The notes: a model not told the origin generated them from the letters alone. A stretch of DNA of 64,000 nt from Candidatus Woesearchaeota archaeon (GCA_018661705.1 JABJHR010000001.1:52485-116484), one strand, 5' to 3'. Numbered from the stretch's first letter, positions 23,864 through 32,963 are shown. Numbers and translations are program-made.

Positions 23864-24454
23864 CTATTCAATTACTCCATATAATCCATATTTAATTCTT
23901 TCAGTTAATGCTTCAAAATCATATCCACTTTGTGCATAAACATAAATGCAGTTATTTTCTATTGAAATTTTTGTTTCATTTAGATATTTAAAATATACAA
24001 CTGGAATAGTTGAAGTTGCATTACTACAATCTATTAATGGAAGCGCAGCATATGGTTCTATTTGTTCTGTTACACCAGACGGGGCATAAATGTTAAAATT
24101 CTTTTCTAAAGATTCACCTAAAATCATTCTGGTTAATTCAATGTCTGATAACAGTTTATCTTCAGGATCAAATGTAAAATAAACCATGTTTGAATTTTCT
24201 AATGTTAACATTGCTTCTGATGAAACATCCATGTCATCTAAATTACTTGGTGAATACCCAAAATCTACCCATTCCCCATTAATCTTTGTTTGTAAACTAA
24301 TGCCATCGGTTTTTATTTTGAAACCATTATATTTCTCTACAACTCCGCCTTCCCACATAGCTAATAAACTAGAAACCATTATGAAAGCAATAAATAATCC
24401 TACAATATTCTTTTTATTAAAATATCTTTTCTCTTTTTTTTTATGTCTTGACAT
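23864..24454 (-). CDS. Membrane-anchored protein, paralog of the downstream gene
   Basis: 196 residues: basic start MSRHKKKEKRYFNKK, one membrane segment (IVGLFIAFIMVSSLLAMW), external domain with a conserved pair DCSNATSTIPVVYFKY and ENNCIYVYAQSGYDF, ending in YGVIE. A GAGGG site lies 8 nt before the ATG. The pair (9 bases apart) probably encodes two subunits or duplicates of a surface complex. The ending resembles substrates seen in archaeal 'YGxxE' surface proteins in this group, but no known family was recognised. Confidence 0.72.
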   Translation of the reverse strand: MSRHKKKEKRYFNKKNIVGLFIAFIMVSSLLAMWEGGVVEKYNGFKIKTDGISLQTKINGEWVDFGYSPSNLDDMDVSSEAMLTLENSNMVYFTFDPEDKLLSDIELTRMILGESLEKNFNIYAPSGVTEQIEPYAALPLIDCSNATSTIPVVYFKYLNETKISIENNCIYVYAQSGYDFEALTERIKYGLYGVIE

Positions 24455-24588
24455 TTTATCCCTCACACTCAGTAATATGTATGTATCTATCAGAAGAAAT
24501 TAGGTTTTTATATATTTTTTGTAAAGTTCAAGTATAGTTAAATATAACATATTTAACTACCATTCAGAAATTATGGGTTTTCAAAAGA

Positions 24589-24596
24589 TTTATATA
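24589..24596 (+). promoter_or_regulatory. TATA box of the 24622 gene
   Basis: TTTATATA, about 29 bases before the ATG, leaderless arrangement. Confidence 0.55.
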
Positions 24597-24621
24597 CCTT
24601 TGAGTTTTCCCAAAACTCGTA

Positions 24622-25338
24622 ATGGAACCAGCAGTGGCGTTAGATTCAAAAGGGGGTATGCTTGCAATTGCAAGGCGTGGAGATGTAATTCTCTATGATG
24701 TTAGCTCAGATGAAATAGTTCATTCTTTTGAAATTGGTGCAGCAAATCTTCTTGCCTTAGGTTGGCTTAATAATGATATTGAAGGTTATGAAGATGTTTT
24801 AGCTGTTCTTCATGATACAAGTTTACGTGATCTTGAAGGTGAATTAAATCATACAACCGAAGGCAGAAACAAATTAACTTTTATTAACACAGACGGTGGT
24901 AAAATTCTTTCACTTCATTATCATGGATTTTCATATATAGACCATGCAGCACAAGATAGAGTTCAGGCAGGGATGGTTAAAGTTTCTGGATTAATGCCTG
25001 AAGCAGCTGATACTGGAAAAAGATCTTTTAATTGGAAACATGAATTAGGTGAGTGTGGAGGAAAAGCTCAAAGAGGAGTTTCACCTTATGGTTTATTTCC
25101 TTCTGATGTTGCAGGTTATAAAGCAAGAATTAGAAATGCAGAAGCTTTTGAATTTAGTTGTTTTGGAAATGTTTTACTTGAAGGGAGATATACTGAACTA
25201 GGAAAAGTAGCTTCTCAAATCGGTAAAACTAATAAATCTGGTAGTGATGAACTAAGTGCCAGAGCATTTCAAGATGGGGCAGTTAGATTATATCGTGCCG
25301 GGGTAGAATATAAAACAATTAATAGACTTTGTAGATGA
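24622..25338 (+). CDS. Unknown soluble protein (238 aa)
   Basis: I do not recognise a family. The start (VALDSKGGMLAIARRGDVIL, then YDVSSDEIVHSFEIG) looks like a WD40/beta-propeller blade; the rest has mixed strands and a glycine-rich FSCFGNVLLEGRYTELG. It has no signal peptide. It begins at the first ATG after a TATA box (leaderless) and is followed by family B-like repeat DNA. Confidence 0.65.
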   Translation: MEPAVALDSKGGMLAIARRGDVILYDVSSDEIVHSFEIGAANLLALGWLNNDIEGYEDVLAVLHDTSLRDLEGELNHTTEGRNKLTFINTDGGKILSLHYHGFSYIDHAAQDRVQAGMVKVSGLMPEAADTGKRSFNWKHELGECGGKAQRGVSPYGLFPSDVAGYKARIRNAEAFEFSCFGNVLLEGRYTELGKVASQIGKTNKSGSDELSARAFQDGAVRLYRAGVEYKTINRLCR

Positions 25339-25339
25339 T

Positions 25340-25505
25340 TAATATTAGTTCTAAGTAAGTAGTTCTAAGTTTGTAGTGGGATTATATAAGGTAATAAAGG
25401 TTTTAAGGGTTAGAAAGGTAATTGTATACCTTTCAAACCTTTCCTACCTTTAGAACCATTTTTACGTTTATTCCCACGTCTTACTTATAACTTAAAACTA
25501 CTTAC
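25340..25505. repeat. Family B-like dyad element with an AAAGGT dyad inside
   Basis: TAGTTCTAAGTAAGTAGTTC on the left and ACTTAAAACTACTTACT-type words on the right surround a smaller dyad (GAAAGGTA/TATACCTTTC) similar to 11411-11473. No gene is seen in the 277-bp gap apart from the leader of the ABC ATPase gene. Confidence 0.6.
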
Positions 25506-25563
25506 TAACAAATTATAAAATATTTTTTAATTTTTCTTACAACGGACCATGATCCGAAGGCAA

Positions 25564-25573
25564 AATATATAAA
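25564..25573 (+). promoter_or_regulatory. TATA box of the ABC exporter genes
   Basis: AATATATAAA about 50 bases before the proposed start at 25616; a GGTGA Shine-Dalgarno lies at 25607-25611. Confidence 0.5.
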
Positions 25574-25615
25574 GGGCATTCAACAGACTAAATCAAAAGC
25601 AAAGTTGGTGAAAAT

Positions 25616-26347
25616 ATCGTACACAAAAAATCAAAAAAAACAAAAAATAATCAAGCAATTATTAAAATTTCAGATGTTTGGAAGATTTATCACGTTGGAA
25701 CAGTTGATGTTCATGCTTTGCGTGGCCTTACATTAGAAATTAAAGAAGGAGATTTTGTAGCTGTTATGGGTCCTTCAGGAAGTGGTAAGTCAACAGCTGT
25801 AAATATGATTGGTTGCTTAGATATTCCTTCTAAAGGAAAAATCTATTTAGATGGCGAGGATATTTCTTTGATGACTGAATCTGATCTTGCCCAAATTAGA
25901 GGGAAAAAAATAGGGTTTGTATTTCAACAATTTAATTTAATTCCAACGTTAACTGCTTTGGAAAATGTTGCATTACCTATGGTTTTTCAAGGTTATGAAA
26001 AAGAAGAAAGAATCAAAAGAGCATCTGATTTATTAAAATTAGTTGGGTTAGAGGAACGAATGAATCATAGACCAACAGAATTAAGTGGTGGGCAACAACA
26101 AAGAGTTGCAATTGCTAGAGCATTAAGTAATGATCCTCAAATTTTATTAGCAGATGAACCTACTGGAAACTTAGATCAAAAAACAGGTAAAGAAATTATG
26201 AACTTATTATTTGATCTTCATAGAGAAGGTAAAACAATTGTTATGGTTTCACATGATGCTAAACTTGCAGAACATGCAAAAAGAGTTGAATTATTAATTG
26301 ACGGGAAGATTGTTAAGTCCTATAATGGTAAAAATCATACTAAATAA
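25616..26347 (+). CDS. ABC transporter ATPase, MacB/LolD type (possible ATC start)
   Basis: Walker A GPSGSGKSTAVNMIGC, Q-loop FQQFNLIPTL, signature LSGGQQQRVAIARAL, Walker B ILLADEPTGNLD and H-loop VSHD are complete. A TTG at 25718 would cut off the first strand ISDVWKIYHVGTVDVHAL, which is required for the fold. No ATG, GTG or TTG exists in frame between the upstream stop (25589) and 25718; the codon after GGTGAAAAT is ATC at 25616, exactly where ATG stands in the same leader elsewhere (GGTGAAAATATG at 36953). So it starts with ATC or has a point mutation. It energises the permeases at 27916 and 29147. Confidence 0.85.
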   Translation: MVHKKSKKTKNNQAIIKISDVWKIYHVGTVDVHALRGLTLEIKEGDFVAVMGPSGSGKSTAVNMIGCLDIPSKGKIYLDGEDISLMTESDLAQIRGKKIGFVFQQFNLIPTLTALENVALPMVFQGYEKEERIKRASDLLKLVGLEERMNHRPTELSGGQQQRVAIARALSNDPQILLADEPTGNLDQKTGKEIMNLLFDLHREGKTIVMVSHDAKLAEHAKRVELLIDGKIVKSYNGKNHTK

Positions 26348-26367
26348 TCATTAAATGAGGTAATATA

Positions 26368-27768
26368 ATGGTAAATATAACAATAAATTATATAAAGAAT
26401 GAATACAAAAAAACTATTATCCTATTAAAATCAATAAAAAAGTGGGGATTAATTAATATGACTATGAAAAACGCAAAACCAATTATGTTTATATTATTCT
26501 GTACATGCTTTCTTTTGTTAAGTATGTCTTTTGTTTCTGCAACAAACAAAATTATTAATAGTGCTCATCTTGCAGTTTATTTAGCAGATCAAAATCCTGA
26601 TCCTGCTGAGCCAGGAGAAATTCTTGAGCTAAGATTTAATGTGTGGAATAATGGCTCAGGTATTATAGAAAATGTTGATTTTGAATTAACACCTGAATGG
26701 CCATTATCATTTGTTTCTGGACAAAGTCCTAAGATTGGCGTTGGTGATCTCAAAGGAAATTTTTATGATGTATATAATGATAAAGCAGAAGATAATATTG
26801 CAACTTTATTTTATAGATTAAAAGTTGATCCTAAAGCAGTTACTGGTGATTACCAAGTTAAATTAGAATATAGTTCACCAAGTAAATATGGTGTTCCACA
26901 AAAATTACCTGTTTTTACAGTAAGAGTAGAGTCTTCAACATCATTACTTGATATTGAAAATTTTCAAACAACTCCTGAAAAAATAGTTCCTGGAAGTTCT
27001 GGTAAACTTTATCTTAAACTTGCTAATAAAGGAGGGGTTGATCTTAAAGATATTAAAGTTAAATTAGATCTTGATAATGTTGATATTTCTACATTGGGAT
27101 CTACAAATGAAAAAGTAATTTCTTCTATTCAAAGAGATCATTCAACAATGATTGAATATGAAATTCTTGCTTCTGGAGAAATGAAAGGAAGGGAATACCA
27201 AATCCCTGTTGAGATTACATATGAAGATGACGATAATAACGAATATACTAAGAATAATACAATTACTATTTTAATGGACTCAACTCCTGATTATTTGCTT
27301 AATCTAGAGCAATCAGAAATATATCATCAAAATTCAAAAGGTAAGATTGTTGTTAGTTTATCTAATACTGGTCAATCTGATCTAAAGTTTCTTAACTTTG
27401 AATTATTAGATACTGATAATTATGAAGTAATTGGAAAAAGAAGCGAATATTTAGGAAATTTAGAAAGTGATGATTATGAAACTGCAGATTTTCAAATTTT
27501 TGTAAAGAAAGTTAATTTTCCAGAAGATAATGAAAAAAGAAATCTGCCATTAAAAGTTAAAATTAGTTATAAAGACGGTTATAATATTGATTATGCAGAT
27601 GAAGATGAAATTAAATTACCAATTTATACTAAGTCTGCTGCAAAGAAGTATGGACTTGTTAATGGTGGAATTTCAGGAACCAAAATATTTTTCATTCTTT
27701 TAATCATAGCAGGAATAGGTTATTATATCTACAGAAAAAAGAAAGGTAAGAATAACAATAAAAAATGA
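26368..27768 (+). CDS. COG1361-type secreted, membrane-anchored protein
   Basis: 466 residues. A signal peptide (MKNAKPIMFILFCTCFLLLS... FVSA) begins near residue 33 of the longest frame; then repeated CARDB/NEW3-like beta domains (PAEPGEILELRFNVWNNGSG, IVPGSSGKLYLKLANKG, SKGKIVVSLSNTGQSD) and a C-terminal membrane segment with a KKKGKNNNKK tail. This family is regularly found between the ATPase and permeases of archaeal MacB-like exporters. Two starts are possible: ATG 26368 (GAGGT upstream) and ATG 26458 (GGGG upstream), which fits the signal peptide better. Confidence 0.8.
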   Translation: MVNITINYIKNEYKKTIILLKSIKKWGLINMTMKNAKPIMFILFCTCFLLLSMSFVSATNKIINSAHLAVYLADQNPDPAEPGEILELRFNVWNNGSGIIENVDFELTPEWPLSFVSGQSPKIGVGDLKGNFYDVYNDKAEDNIATLFYRLKVDPKAVTGDYQVKLEYSSPSKYGVPQKLPVFTVRVESSTSLLDIENFQTTPEKIVPGSSGKLYLKLANKGGVDLKDIKVKLDLDNVDISTLGSTNEKVISSIQRDHSTMIEYEILASGEMKGREYQIPVEITYEDDDNNEYTKNNTITILMDSTPDYLLNLEQSEIYHQNSKGKIVVSLSNTGQSDLKFLNFELLDTDNYEVIGKRSEYLGNLESDDYETADFQIFVKKVNFPEDNEKRNLPLKVKISYKDGYNIDYADEDEIKLPIYTKSAAKKYGLVNGGISGTKIFFILLIIAGIGYYIYRKKKGKNNNKK

Positions 27769-27777
27769 TTTAGTTTA

Positions 27778-27888
27778 GGTTTTGAGTTTTAAGTATTGAA
27801 TAATGAGTGGGTTTTGAGTAAACTATAACGGTATTCATGATTCCTTACCCATAACCAACTCAAGACCCATAACACATAACTCATAACT
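27778..27888. repeat. Family B dyad element inside the exporter operon
   Basis: TTTGAGTTTTAAGTATTGAA and GAGTGGGTTTTGAGTAAAC on the left; ACCCATAACCAACTCAAGAC and CATAACTCATAACTT on the right. Its hairpin lies between the COG1361 gene and the first permease gene and could affect expression downstream. Confidence 0.65.
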
Positions 27889-27915
27889 TTGTAGGATATT
27901 CCTAGGGGTTTAATT

Positions 27916-29145
27916 ATGATTTTAGAATATTTTAAAATTGCTATAAAAAATCTATTCAATAGAAAATTAAGGTCACTTCTTACGATAATTGGGATAGTAA
28001 TTGGTATTGTAGCAGTAGTTGGTTTGATTTCTGTTGGTCAAGGGATGCAGAATGCAATCAATGAACAGTTTCAAACAGTTGGTCAAGATAGAATTGTTGT
28101 AACACCAGGTGGGGAAGGATTTACAGGAACAAGCCCAGTTACATCAGAATATTCAACAGATAGATTATTCGAACATGATTTAGATGTTATTAAAGGAGTT
28201 AAAGGTGTCTATAAAGCAACAGGTGCAACTATTGAGATTGGTGAAGTTAAATTTGATAATACTATTGAATATTTTAGTGTGTTTGGTGTTCCAACGGATT
28301 CCGAATCTTTAAGTTTAATTAAAACAATTGATTTTTTTCTAATTGAAGATGGAAGAGAGTTTGGTAATGGGGAAACAGGAAAAGTTATTGTTGGCTATAA
28401 AGTTGCACTTGAAGGTTTTGATAAAGAAATTAGAAAAGGACATAGATTAAAAGTTAAGGGTGATGACTTCAAAGTTATTGCACTTCAAAAAAAAACAGGA
28501 AGCCCTATTCATGATAATATGGTTAGAATCCCAATTGATGAGGCAAGGGCGTTATTTGATCGTGCAAATGATGAATTTACAACTATATTTATTAAAGTTG
28601 GGGCAAGTGAAGATCCGGCGGTGGTTGCTGAAGATATAAAAAAAGCTATGAGGCGAGATCATGGTGTTAAGGAAGGTGAAGAAGATTTTAAAGTTACAAC
28701 GTCTGTTCAATTAATGGAAGGTTTTAATAATATCCTTAATGTTGTACAAATTGTGTTAATTGGTATTGCAGGAATTTCTTTATTTGTAGGTGGGATTGGA
28801 ATTATGAATACCATGTATACCTCTGTTTTACAGAGAAGAAAAGAAATTGGAATTATGAAATCTATTGGCGCCACAAATGCTGCTATATTAATGATCTTTT
28901 TGTTTGAATCTGGAGTTTTAGGAATTATTGGCGGAGTTATTGGAGTTATTTTTGGATTAATGTTAAGTAAAGGTGTTGAGTTAGCGGCAAGTTTAGCAGG
29001 AGTTGATTTGTTAAAAGTTTATGTCTCAATTCCTTTAGTTGTATCTGCATTAATATTTTCATTTTTAATTGGAGCATTATCAGGATTTATGCCTGCAAAG
29101 CAAGCTTCTAATCTACAACCTGTTGATGCATTGAGAGGACTCTAA
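27916..29145 (+). CDS. MacB/FtsX-like ABC permease 1
   Basis: 409 residues: an N-terminal membrane segment (RKLRSLLTIIGIVIGIVAVV), a large external MacB periplasmic-core-like domain with GQDRIVVTPGG, and three C-terminal membrane segments including GGIGIMNTMYTSVLQRRKEIG and the end MPAKQASNLQPVDALRGL. The charged QRRKEIGIMKSIGA coupling helix contacts the ATPase. It is followed after one base by a paralog, so the exporter is probably a heterodimer. Substrate unknown; peptides or lipoproteins are typical. Confidence 0.88.
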   Translation: MILEYFKIAIKNLFNRKLRSLLTIIGIVIGIVAVVGLISVGQGMQNAINEQFQTVGQDRIVVTPGGEGFTGTSPVTSEYSTDRLFEHDLDVIKGVKGVYKATGATIEIGEVKFDNTIEYFSVFGVPTDSESLSLIKTIDFFLIEDGREFGNGETGKVIVGYKVALEGFDKEIRKGHRLKVKGDDFKVIALQKKTGSPIHDNMVRIPIDEARALFDRANDEFTTIFIKVGASEDPAVVAEDIKKAMRRDHGVKEGEEDFKVTTSVQLMEGFNNILNVVQIVLIGIAGISLFVGGIGIMNTMYTSVLQRRKEIGIMKSIGATNAAILMIFLFESGVLGIIGGVIGVIFGLMLSKGVELAASLAGVDLLKVYVSIPLVVSALIFSFLIGALSGFMPAKQASNLQPVDALRGL

Positions 29146-29146
29146 A

Positions 29147-30376
29147 ATGATGGAAAAAGTTATTTTAGAATTTTTTAAGTTTGGTTTTGAGAATATAAGA
29201 AATAGAAAAATCAGATCTTGGTTAACAATGTTGGGTATCTTTATTGGTATTGCAGCAATAGTTGCTTTGTTATCTCTCGGACAAGGATTAAAGAGTGCAA
29301 TTGATGAACAATTTGAAAATATGGGTAGAGATAAGATCATGGTTACTCCGGGGCAGGGATTAGGGCTAGATGCAAGCGCAGGTCAGATTATATTAACTGA
29401 AGATGATAGAGATTTAATTAATGGTATTAATGGTGTTGATATTACAAGTGGATTTTTGTATAAAGCAATTCCTATAAAATATAAAAAAGAACAAAAAACT
29501 GTTTTTGTAATGGGTGTTTATACCACAGGAGAGGAAATAGAAGTTGTAAAGAGCATGCAAAGTTGGGAAGTATTAGATGGGCGAGAATTATCAAAAACAG
29601 ACAGATCTAAAGCATTAATTGGTTGTTTGTATGCTGAAGATGAGAAAATCTTTGAAAAAGCAATTTCCTTAAAAGAAAATATTGAAATATCTGGTGAAGA
29701 TTTCAGGACTGTTGGTTTTATGAGTTGTATGGGCAATAATCAAGACGATAGTAATGTGTACATTCCAATGGACGTTGCTAGAGAAGTATTTAATGAACCT
29801 GATAAATTAGATATGTTATTTGTAAAAGTTAAATCTGGTTATTCTCCTCAATTAGTTGCTGACAAAATTATTACAAAAATGAGACGAGATAGAAATCTAA
29901 AAGAAGGAGAAGAAAACTTTTCAGTTCAAACATCTGAACAATTAATAGAGGTGTTTGGGTCTATTTTAGCTATTATCCAATTTGTTCTTGTAGGTATTGC
30001 AGGAATTTCATTATTAGTAGGAGGAGTTGGAATTATGAACACTATGTATACTTCTGTTCTTGAAAGAACAAGAGAAATTGGTATTATGAAAGCTATTGGT
30101 GCAAGAAGAAGATATATTCTGACGTTATTCTTAATTGAATCTGGAATGATGGGAGCAGTTGGTGGAGCAATTGGTGTAGTTCTTGGTTTATTAATTGCTT
30201 ACGGTGTAGAACTAGGAGCAAAAGCATCTGGCTTTTCTTATCTTAATGTTCAAATTAGTCCTGGATTAGTTTTATTTGGGATTGGGTTTGCGTTTATAGT
30301 AGGAAGTGCAGCAGGAATATTACCAGCGATAAAGGCTGTAAAGATGCAGGCTGTTGACGCTTTACACTACGAGTGA
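29147..30376 (+). CDS. MacB/FtsX-like ABC permease 2
   Basis: 409 residues, the same length and layout as the preceding permease: RKIRSWLTMLGIFIGIAAIV, GRDKIMVTPGQG, four membrane segments, GGVGIMNTMYTSVLERTREIG and the end AVKMQAVDALHYE. The start MMEKVILEFF begins one base after the previous stop. Two different permeases plus one ATPase would form a heterodimeric MacB-like exporter. Confidence 0.88.
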   Translation: MMEKVILEFFKFGFENIRNRKIRSWLTMLGIFIGIAAIVALLSLGQGLKSAIDEQFENMGRDKIMVTPGQGLGLDASAGQIILTEDDRDLINGINGVDITSGFLYKAIPIKYKKEQKTVFVMGVYTTGEEIEVVKSMQSWEVLDGRELSKTDRSKALIGCLYAEDEKIFEKAISLKENIEISGEDFRTVGFMSCMGNNQDDSNVYIPMDVAREVFNEPDKLDMLFVKVKSGYSPQLVADKIITKMRRDRNLKEGEENFSVQTSEQLIEVFGSILAIIQFVLVGIAGISLLVGGVGIMNTMYTSVLERTREIGIMKAIGARRRYILTLFLIESGMMGAVGGAIGVVLGLLIAYGVELGAKASGFSYLNVQISPGLVLFGIGFAFIVGSAAGILPAIKAVKMQAVDALHYE

Positions 30377-30402
30377 TTGTTTCTTTTTGTTGGATTTTAC
30401 AA

Positions 30403-30499
30403 AGAAAAAAATAACAACAATATAGGCACAGACGCATTTTTCCCTACGGAAAAAATACTACTCGGCTACGCCTCGCCTGGCCATGCTGTTATTTTTTTA
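30403..30499 (+). repeat. Family A structured element, copy A4
   Basis: AAAAAAATAACAACA/TGTTATTTTTTT ends; GGCACAGACG; hairpin GCATTTTTCC..GGAAAAAATAC in place of the usual GGAC/GTCC; CTACTC; small hairpin GGCTACGCC; TCGCCTGGCCATG. Lies directly after the last permease, so it could act as a terminator-like RNA structure for that operon. Confidence 0.75.
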
Positions 30500-30535
30500 G
30501 TAAATAATTTAAACTAGCAGATAAATTAAATATGC

Positions 30536-31012
30536 ATGAACCATTCAATCAAAGTTGGATTAAGTTTTGGATTAACATCTGGGATAATTACAACACTTGG
30601 TTTAATGGTTGGACTAAGTAGTGGAACACATTCTAAAATAGCTGTTTTAGGTGGTATCTTAACAATAGCCGTTGCTGATTCAATGTCTGATGCATTTGGT
30701 ATCCATGTTTCAGAAGAAGCAGAAGGTGTTCATACACAAAAAGAAATATGGGAATCTACATTAACAACTTTTATTGCTAAATTATTATTTGCATTAACAT
30801 TTATTATACCTCTTCTATTTTTTACATTACAAACTGCAGTTGTTGTTGGTGTTATATGGGGTTTGTTTGCATTAAGTGTTTATAGCTATGTTATTAGTAA
30901 AGGTAAAGAAATATCTAAACTAAAAGTTGTTTTAGAACATTTATTTGTTGGTGTAATAGTTATTGTTATTACACATTTTGTTGGTGTGTTGATTAGTATG
31001 TATTTTGGGTAA
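30536..31012 (+). CDS. VIT1/CCC1-like membrane protein
   Basis: 158 residues with about five membrane segments. The start VGLSFGLTSGIITTLGLMVG followed by AVADSMSDAFGIHVSEEAEG matches the VIT/CCC1 iron-manganese transporter pattern. It stops one base before the convergent MFS gene begins its stop. Metal specificity cannot be read. Confidence 0.75.
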   Translation: MNHSIKVGLSFGLTSGIITTLGLMVGLSSGTHSKIAVLGGILTIAVADSMSDAFGIHVSEEAEGVHTQKEIWESTLTTFIAKLLFALTFIIPLLFFTLQTAVVVGVIWGLFALSVYSYVISKGKEISKLKVVLEHLFVGVIVIVITHFVGVLISMYFG

Positions 31013-32182
31013 TTACTTTCTAAAATACCACCACAAATATCCCAAATACAAAAACAATACTATACTCATTACTAAGAATACATTTTTTACTCCTGATGTG
31101 TCTGCAATAAAACCAAAGATTGGAGAGATTATTGCGAAGAATATATTGCCAACTAATATGCTAATTGACATAACAGTTGCTCTATGATGAGAAGAAGCAT
31201 GTTTATTAATAAAATCTGCCGTAAATACATTCTTTAAACTTCCAGATGTTAACCACGTAAGGATTGCAAATGGAATGCCTATCCATGTTTTAGTTAATGC
31301 TGAAACTAACAGAAGAACAGCGGGAAAACCTACTACAAAAATTGATGTATATTTTTCTTTTAATCTGCTTTCTACATCATGAGCTATCTTTCCACCAATT
31401 GCGCTAAAGGCAAACATTACTGCATATAAAATACCAATATATTTTATGCTAACACCCATGTCTTGAAAATATACTTGAAACATAAAGAATGTTATAAACA
31501 TAAATCCACCAAGTAATGCGGATAATCCCATAATGAATTTAAGATCTTTATGTTTTGATGTGAAAATAAGAGTTTCTTTTATGTGTTGAAAATATCCTTT
31601 TTCATATAATTGTTTTTTATGTTTTGGTTCTTTGAATGAAAAGCAAACTATTCCCGCAATTAATATGGGGACAACAGATATCCCAAAAGTAAATCTCATT
31701 GAAATCGCAGCTGCAATCGCAGCTCCAAACATTCCCACAACTCCAAACATTAGGTCGTTTATTGCATAAATATTGCCAATTACTTTTTTGTATAGTTTAA
31801 TATTTTTAACTTGTTTTAGTGTGTCATAAATAAACGCTTCTTGTACTCCAAAATAACTGGCAGTTGCCATACCTAAAATAAATTCACCAGCAAGAAACCC
31901 ATAAAAATTATGACTAATAAAAAATATGAATGTACCGGCTGCATTAAGTAGTTGAGATAGTATTAATACATTTTTTCTACTCCAAAAATCAGCTAATGCT
32001 CCCATTGGTATTGTTGCAAAGAGCATTATAACAATGTAAAACGTCTGTAATAACATTGATTGTGTTAAACTTAAACCATTATCTCTAAGATAAAGAATCC
32101 AAATTGGAGAAGTGAATACAGCACTACCAAATATTCTGTATAAGTAATACTTCCAAATGTTTGATTTAAGTTTATTTTCCAT
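31013..32182 (-). CDS. Major facilitator superfamily transporter
   Basis: 389 residues with twelve membrane segments. The loop MGALADFWSRKNVLILSQLL after segment 2 is the MFS motif A. ATG 32182 was selected as a TATA box GTTTATAAAC lies 26 bases upstream (leaderless); the longer frame would start in family A DNA. The substrate is unknown; fits drug/sugar efflux-type members. Confidence 0.85.
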   Translation of the reverse strand: MENKLKSNIWKYYLYRIFGSAVFTSPIWILYLRDNGLSLTQSMLLQTFYIVIMLFATIPMGALADFWSRKNVLILSQLLNAAGTFIFFISHNFYGFLAGEFILGMATASYFGVQEAFIYDTLKQVKNIKLYKKVIGNIYAINDLMFGVVGMFGAAIAAAISMRFTFGISVVPILIAGIVCFSFKEPKHKKQLYEKGYFQHIKETLIFTSKHKDLKFIMGLSALLGGFMFITFFMFQVYFQDMGVSIKYIGILYAVMFAFSAIGGKIAHDVESRLKEKYTSIFVVGFPAVLLLVSALTKTWIGIPFAILTWLTSGSLKNVFTADFINKHASSHHRATVMSISILVGNIFFAIISPIFGFIADTSGVKNVFLVMSIVLFLYLGYLWWYFRK

Positions 32183-32203
32183 TTGGTAAGATTTCTTTGT
32201 AAG

Positions 32204-32213
32204 GTTTATAAAC
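32204..32213 (-). promoter_or_regulatory. TATA box of the MFS gene
   Basis: Palindromic GTTTATAAAC, centre 26 bases before the ATG. Confidence 0.6.
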
Positions 32214-32262
32214 GTTTGTGTTGTTTTGGTTTGATTTTGACGTGGTTTTATAGATGATTGTG

Positions 32263-32380
32263 TAAAAAATAACGACAACAACGGCACAGACGGACTAAAG
32301 TCCTACTCGGCTGGTGCTTTGGAGTTCGTAGAACTCTCTTTCTTCGCACCACCTCGCCTGGCCATGTTGTTATTTTTTAC
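32263..32380 (+). repeat. Family A structured element, copy A5
   Basis: AAAAAATAACGACAACA/TGTTGTTATTTTTT ends; GGCACAGACGGACTAAAGTCC has a short perfect hairpin (GGACT-AA-AGTCC), then TACTC and a long second arm GGCTGGTGC...GCACCACC; ends CTCGCCTGGCCATG. Sits between divergent promoters of the MFS gene and the 32448 gene. Confidence 0.78.
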
Positions 32381-32416
32381 TTCTGCGTTATATACCAAAG
32401 AATACTTTTTCGTAAC

Positions 32417-32425
32417 ATATATAAA
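32417..32425 (+). promoter_or_regulatory. TATA box of the 32448 gene
   Basis: ATATATAAA, 27 bases before the ATG. Confidence 0.55.
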
Positions 32426-32447
32426 CCTGTACAGTTTAAAGAATCTC

Positions 32448-32963
32448 ATGAATTGGACAAAACTATTATTTGTTTTAATTGTAGTATTACTTTATGTACC
32501 AATGGTTTTCTTAGGTGCAAATGTTTTCTTTCCTGAATATACTACTGGAAGTGGTGATTCATATTATAGGGGTTATGAAAAATGTAACTTTCCAAAAGCA
32601 ATTCCTTCAGAAGAATATGAAACTGAATTAACAGAAGATTATCAAGATTGTATTGATGCATCACAAGAAGATGAAAAAGAATGGAAAGAAATTAAGAATG
32701 CATACAATGGAAATAAATTTGTATTCATTACTTTGTTTAATTTGATTATATTACTTTTAGCGTTGTTTGTAACTTTGTTTAATAGTAGTGTTATAATGGG
32801 TTTATTTTTAGGTGCAACAGTTTCAACATTCTCAGCAACAATGGCTTACTTTGAAACTAATAGTAAATTAGGATTTGGTGTTTTAGTTGTGATTTTTTTC
32901 CTAGCATTGTTTTTCATTAGTAAAAAGAAAGATAGTTTTATGGATTGGAAGACTAATAAATAA
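32448..32963 (+). CDS. Membrane protein of unknown function (171 aa)
   Basis: Starts MNWTKLLFVLIVVLLYVPMV as a membrane segment; an external acidic loop with two cysteines (YEKCNFPKAIP, YQDCIDASQED) and then three more membrane segments, closing with KKKDSFMDWKTNK. The TATA box 27 bases before the ATG fixes the start. No family recognised. Confidence 0.7.
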   Translation: MNWTKLLFVLIVVLLYVPMVFLGANVFFPEYTTGSGDSYYRGYEKCNFPKAIPSEEYETELTEDYQDCIDASQEDEKEWKEIKNAYNGNKFVFITLFNLIILLLALFVTLFNSSVIMGLFLGATVSTFSATMAYFETNSKLGFGVLVVIFFLALFFISKKKDSFMDWKTNK

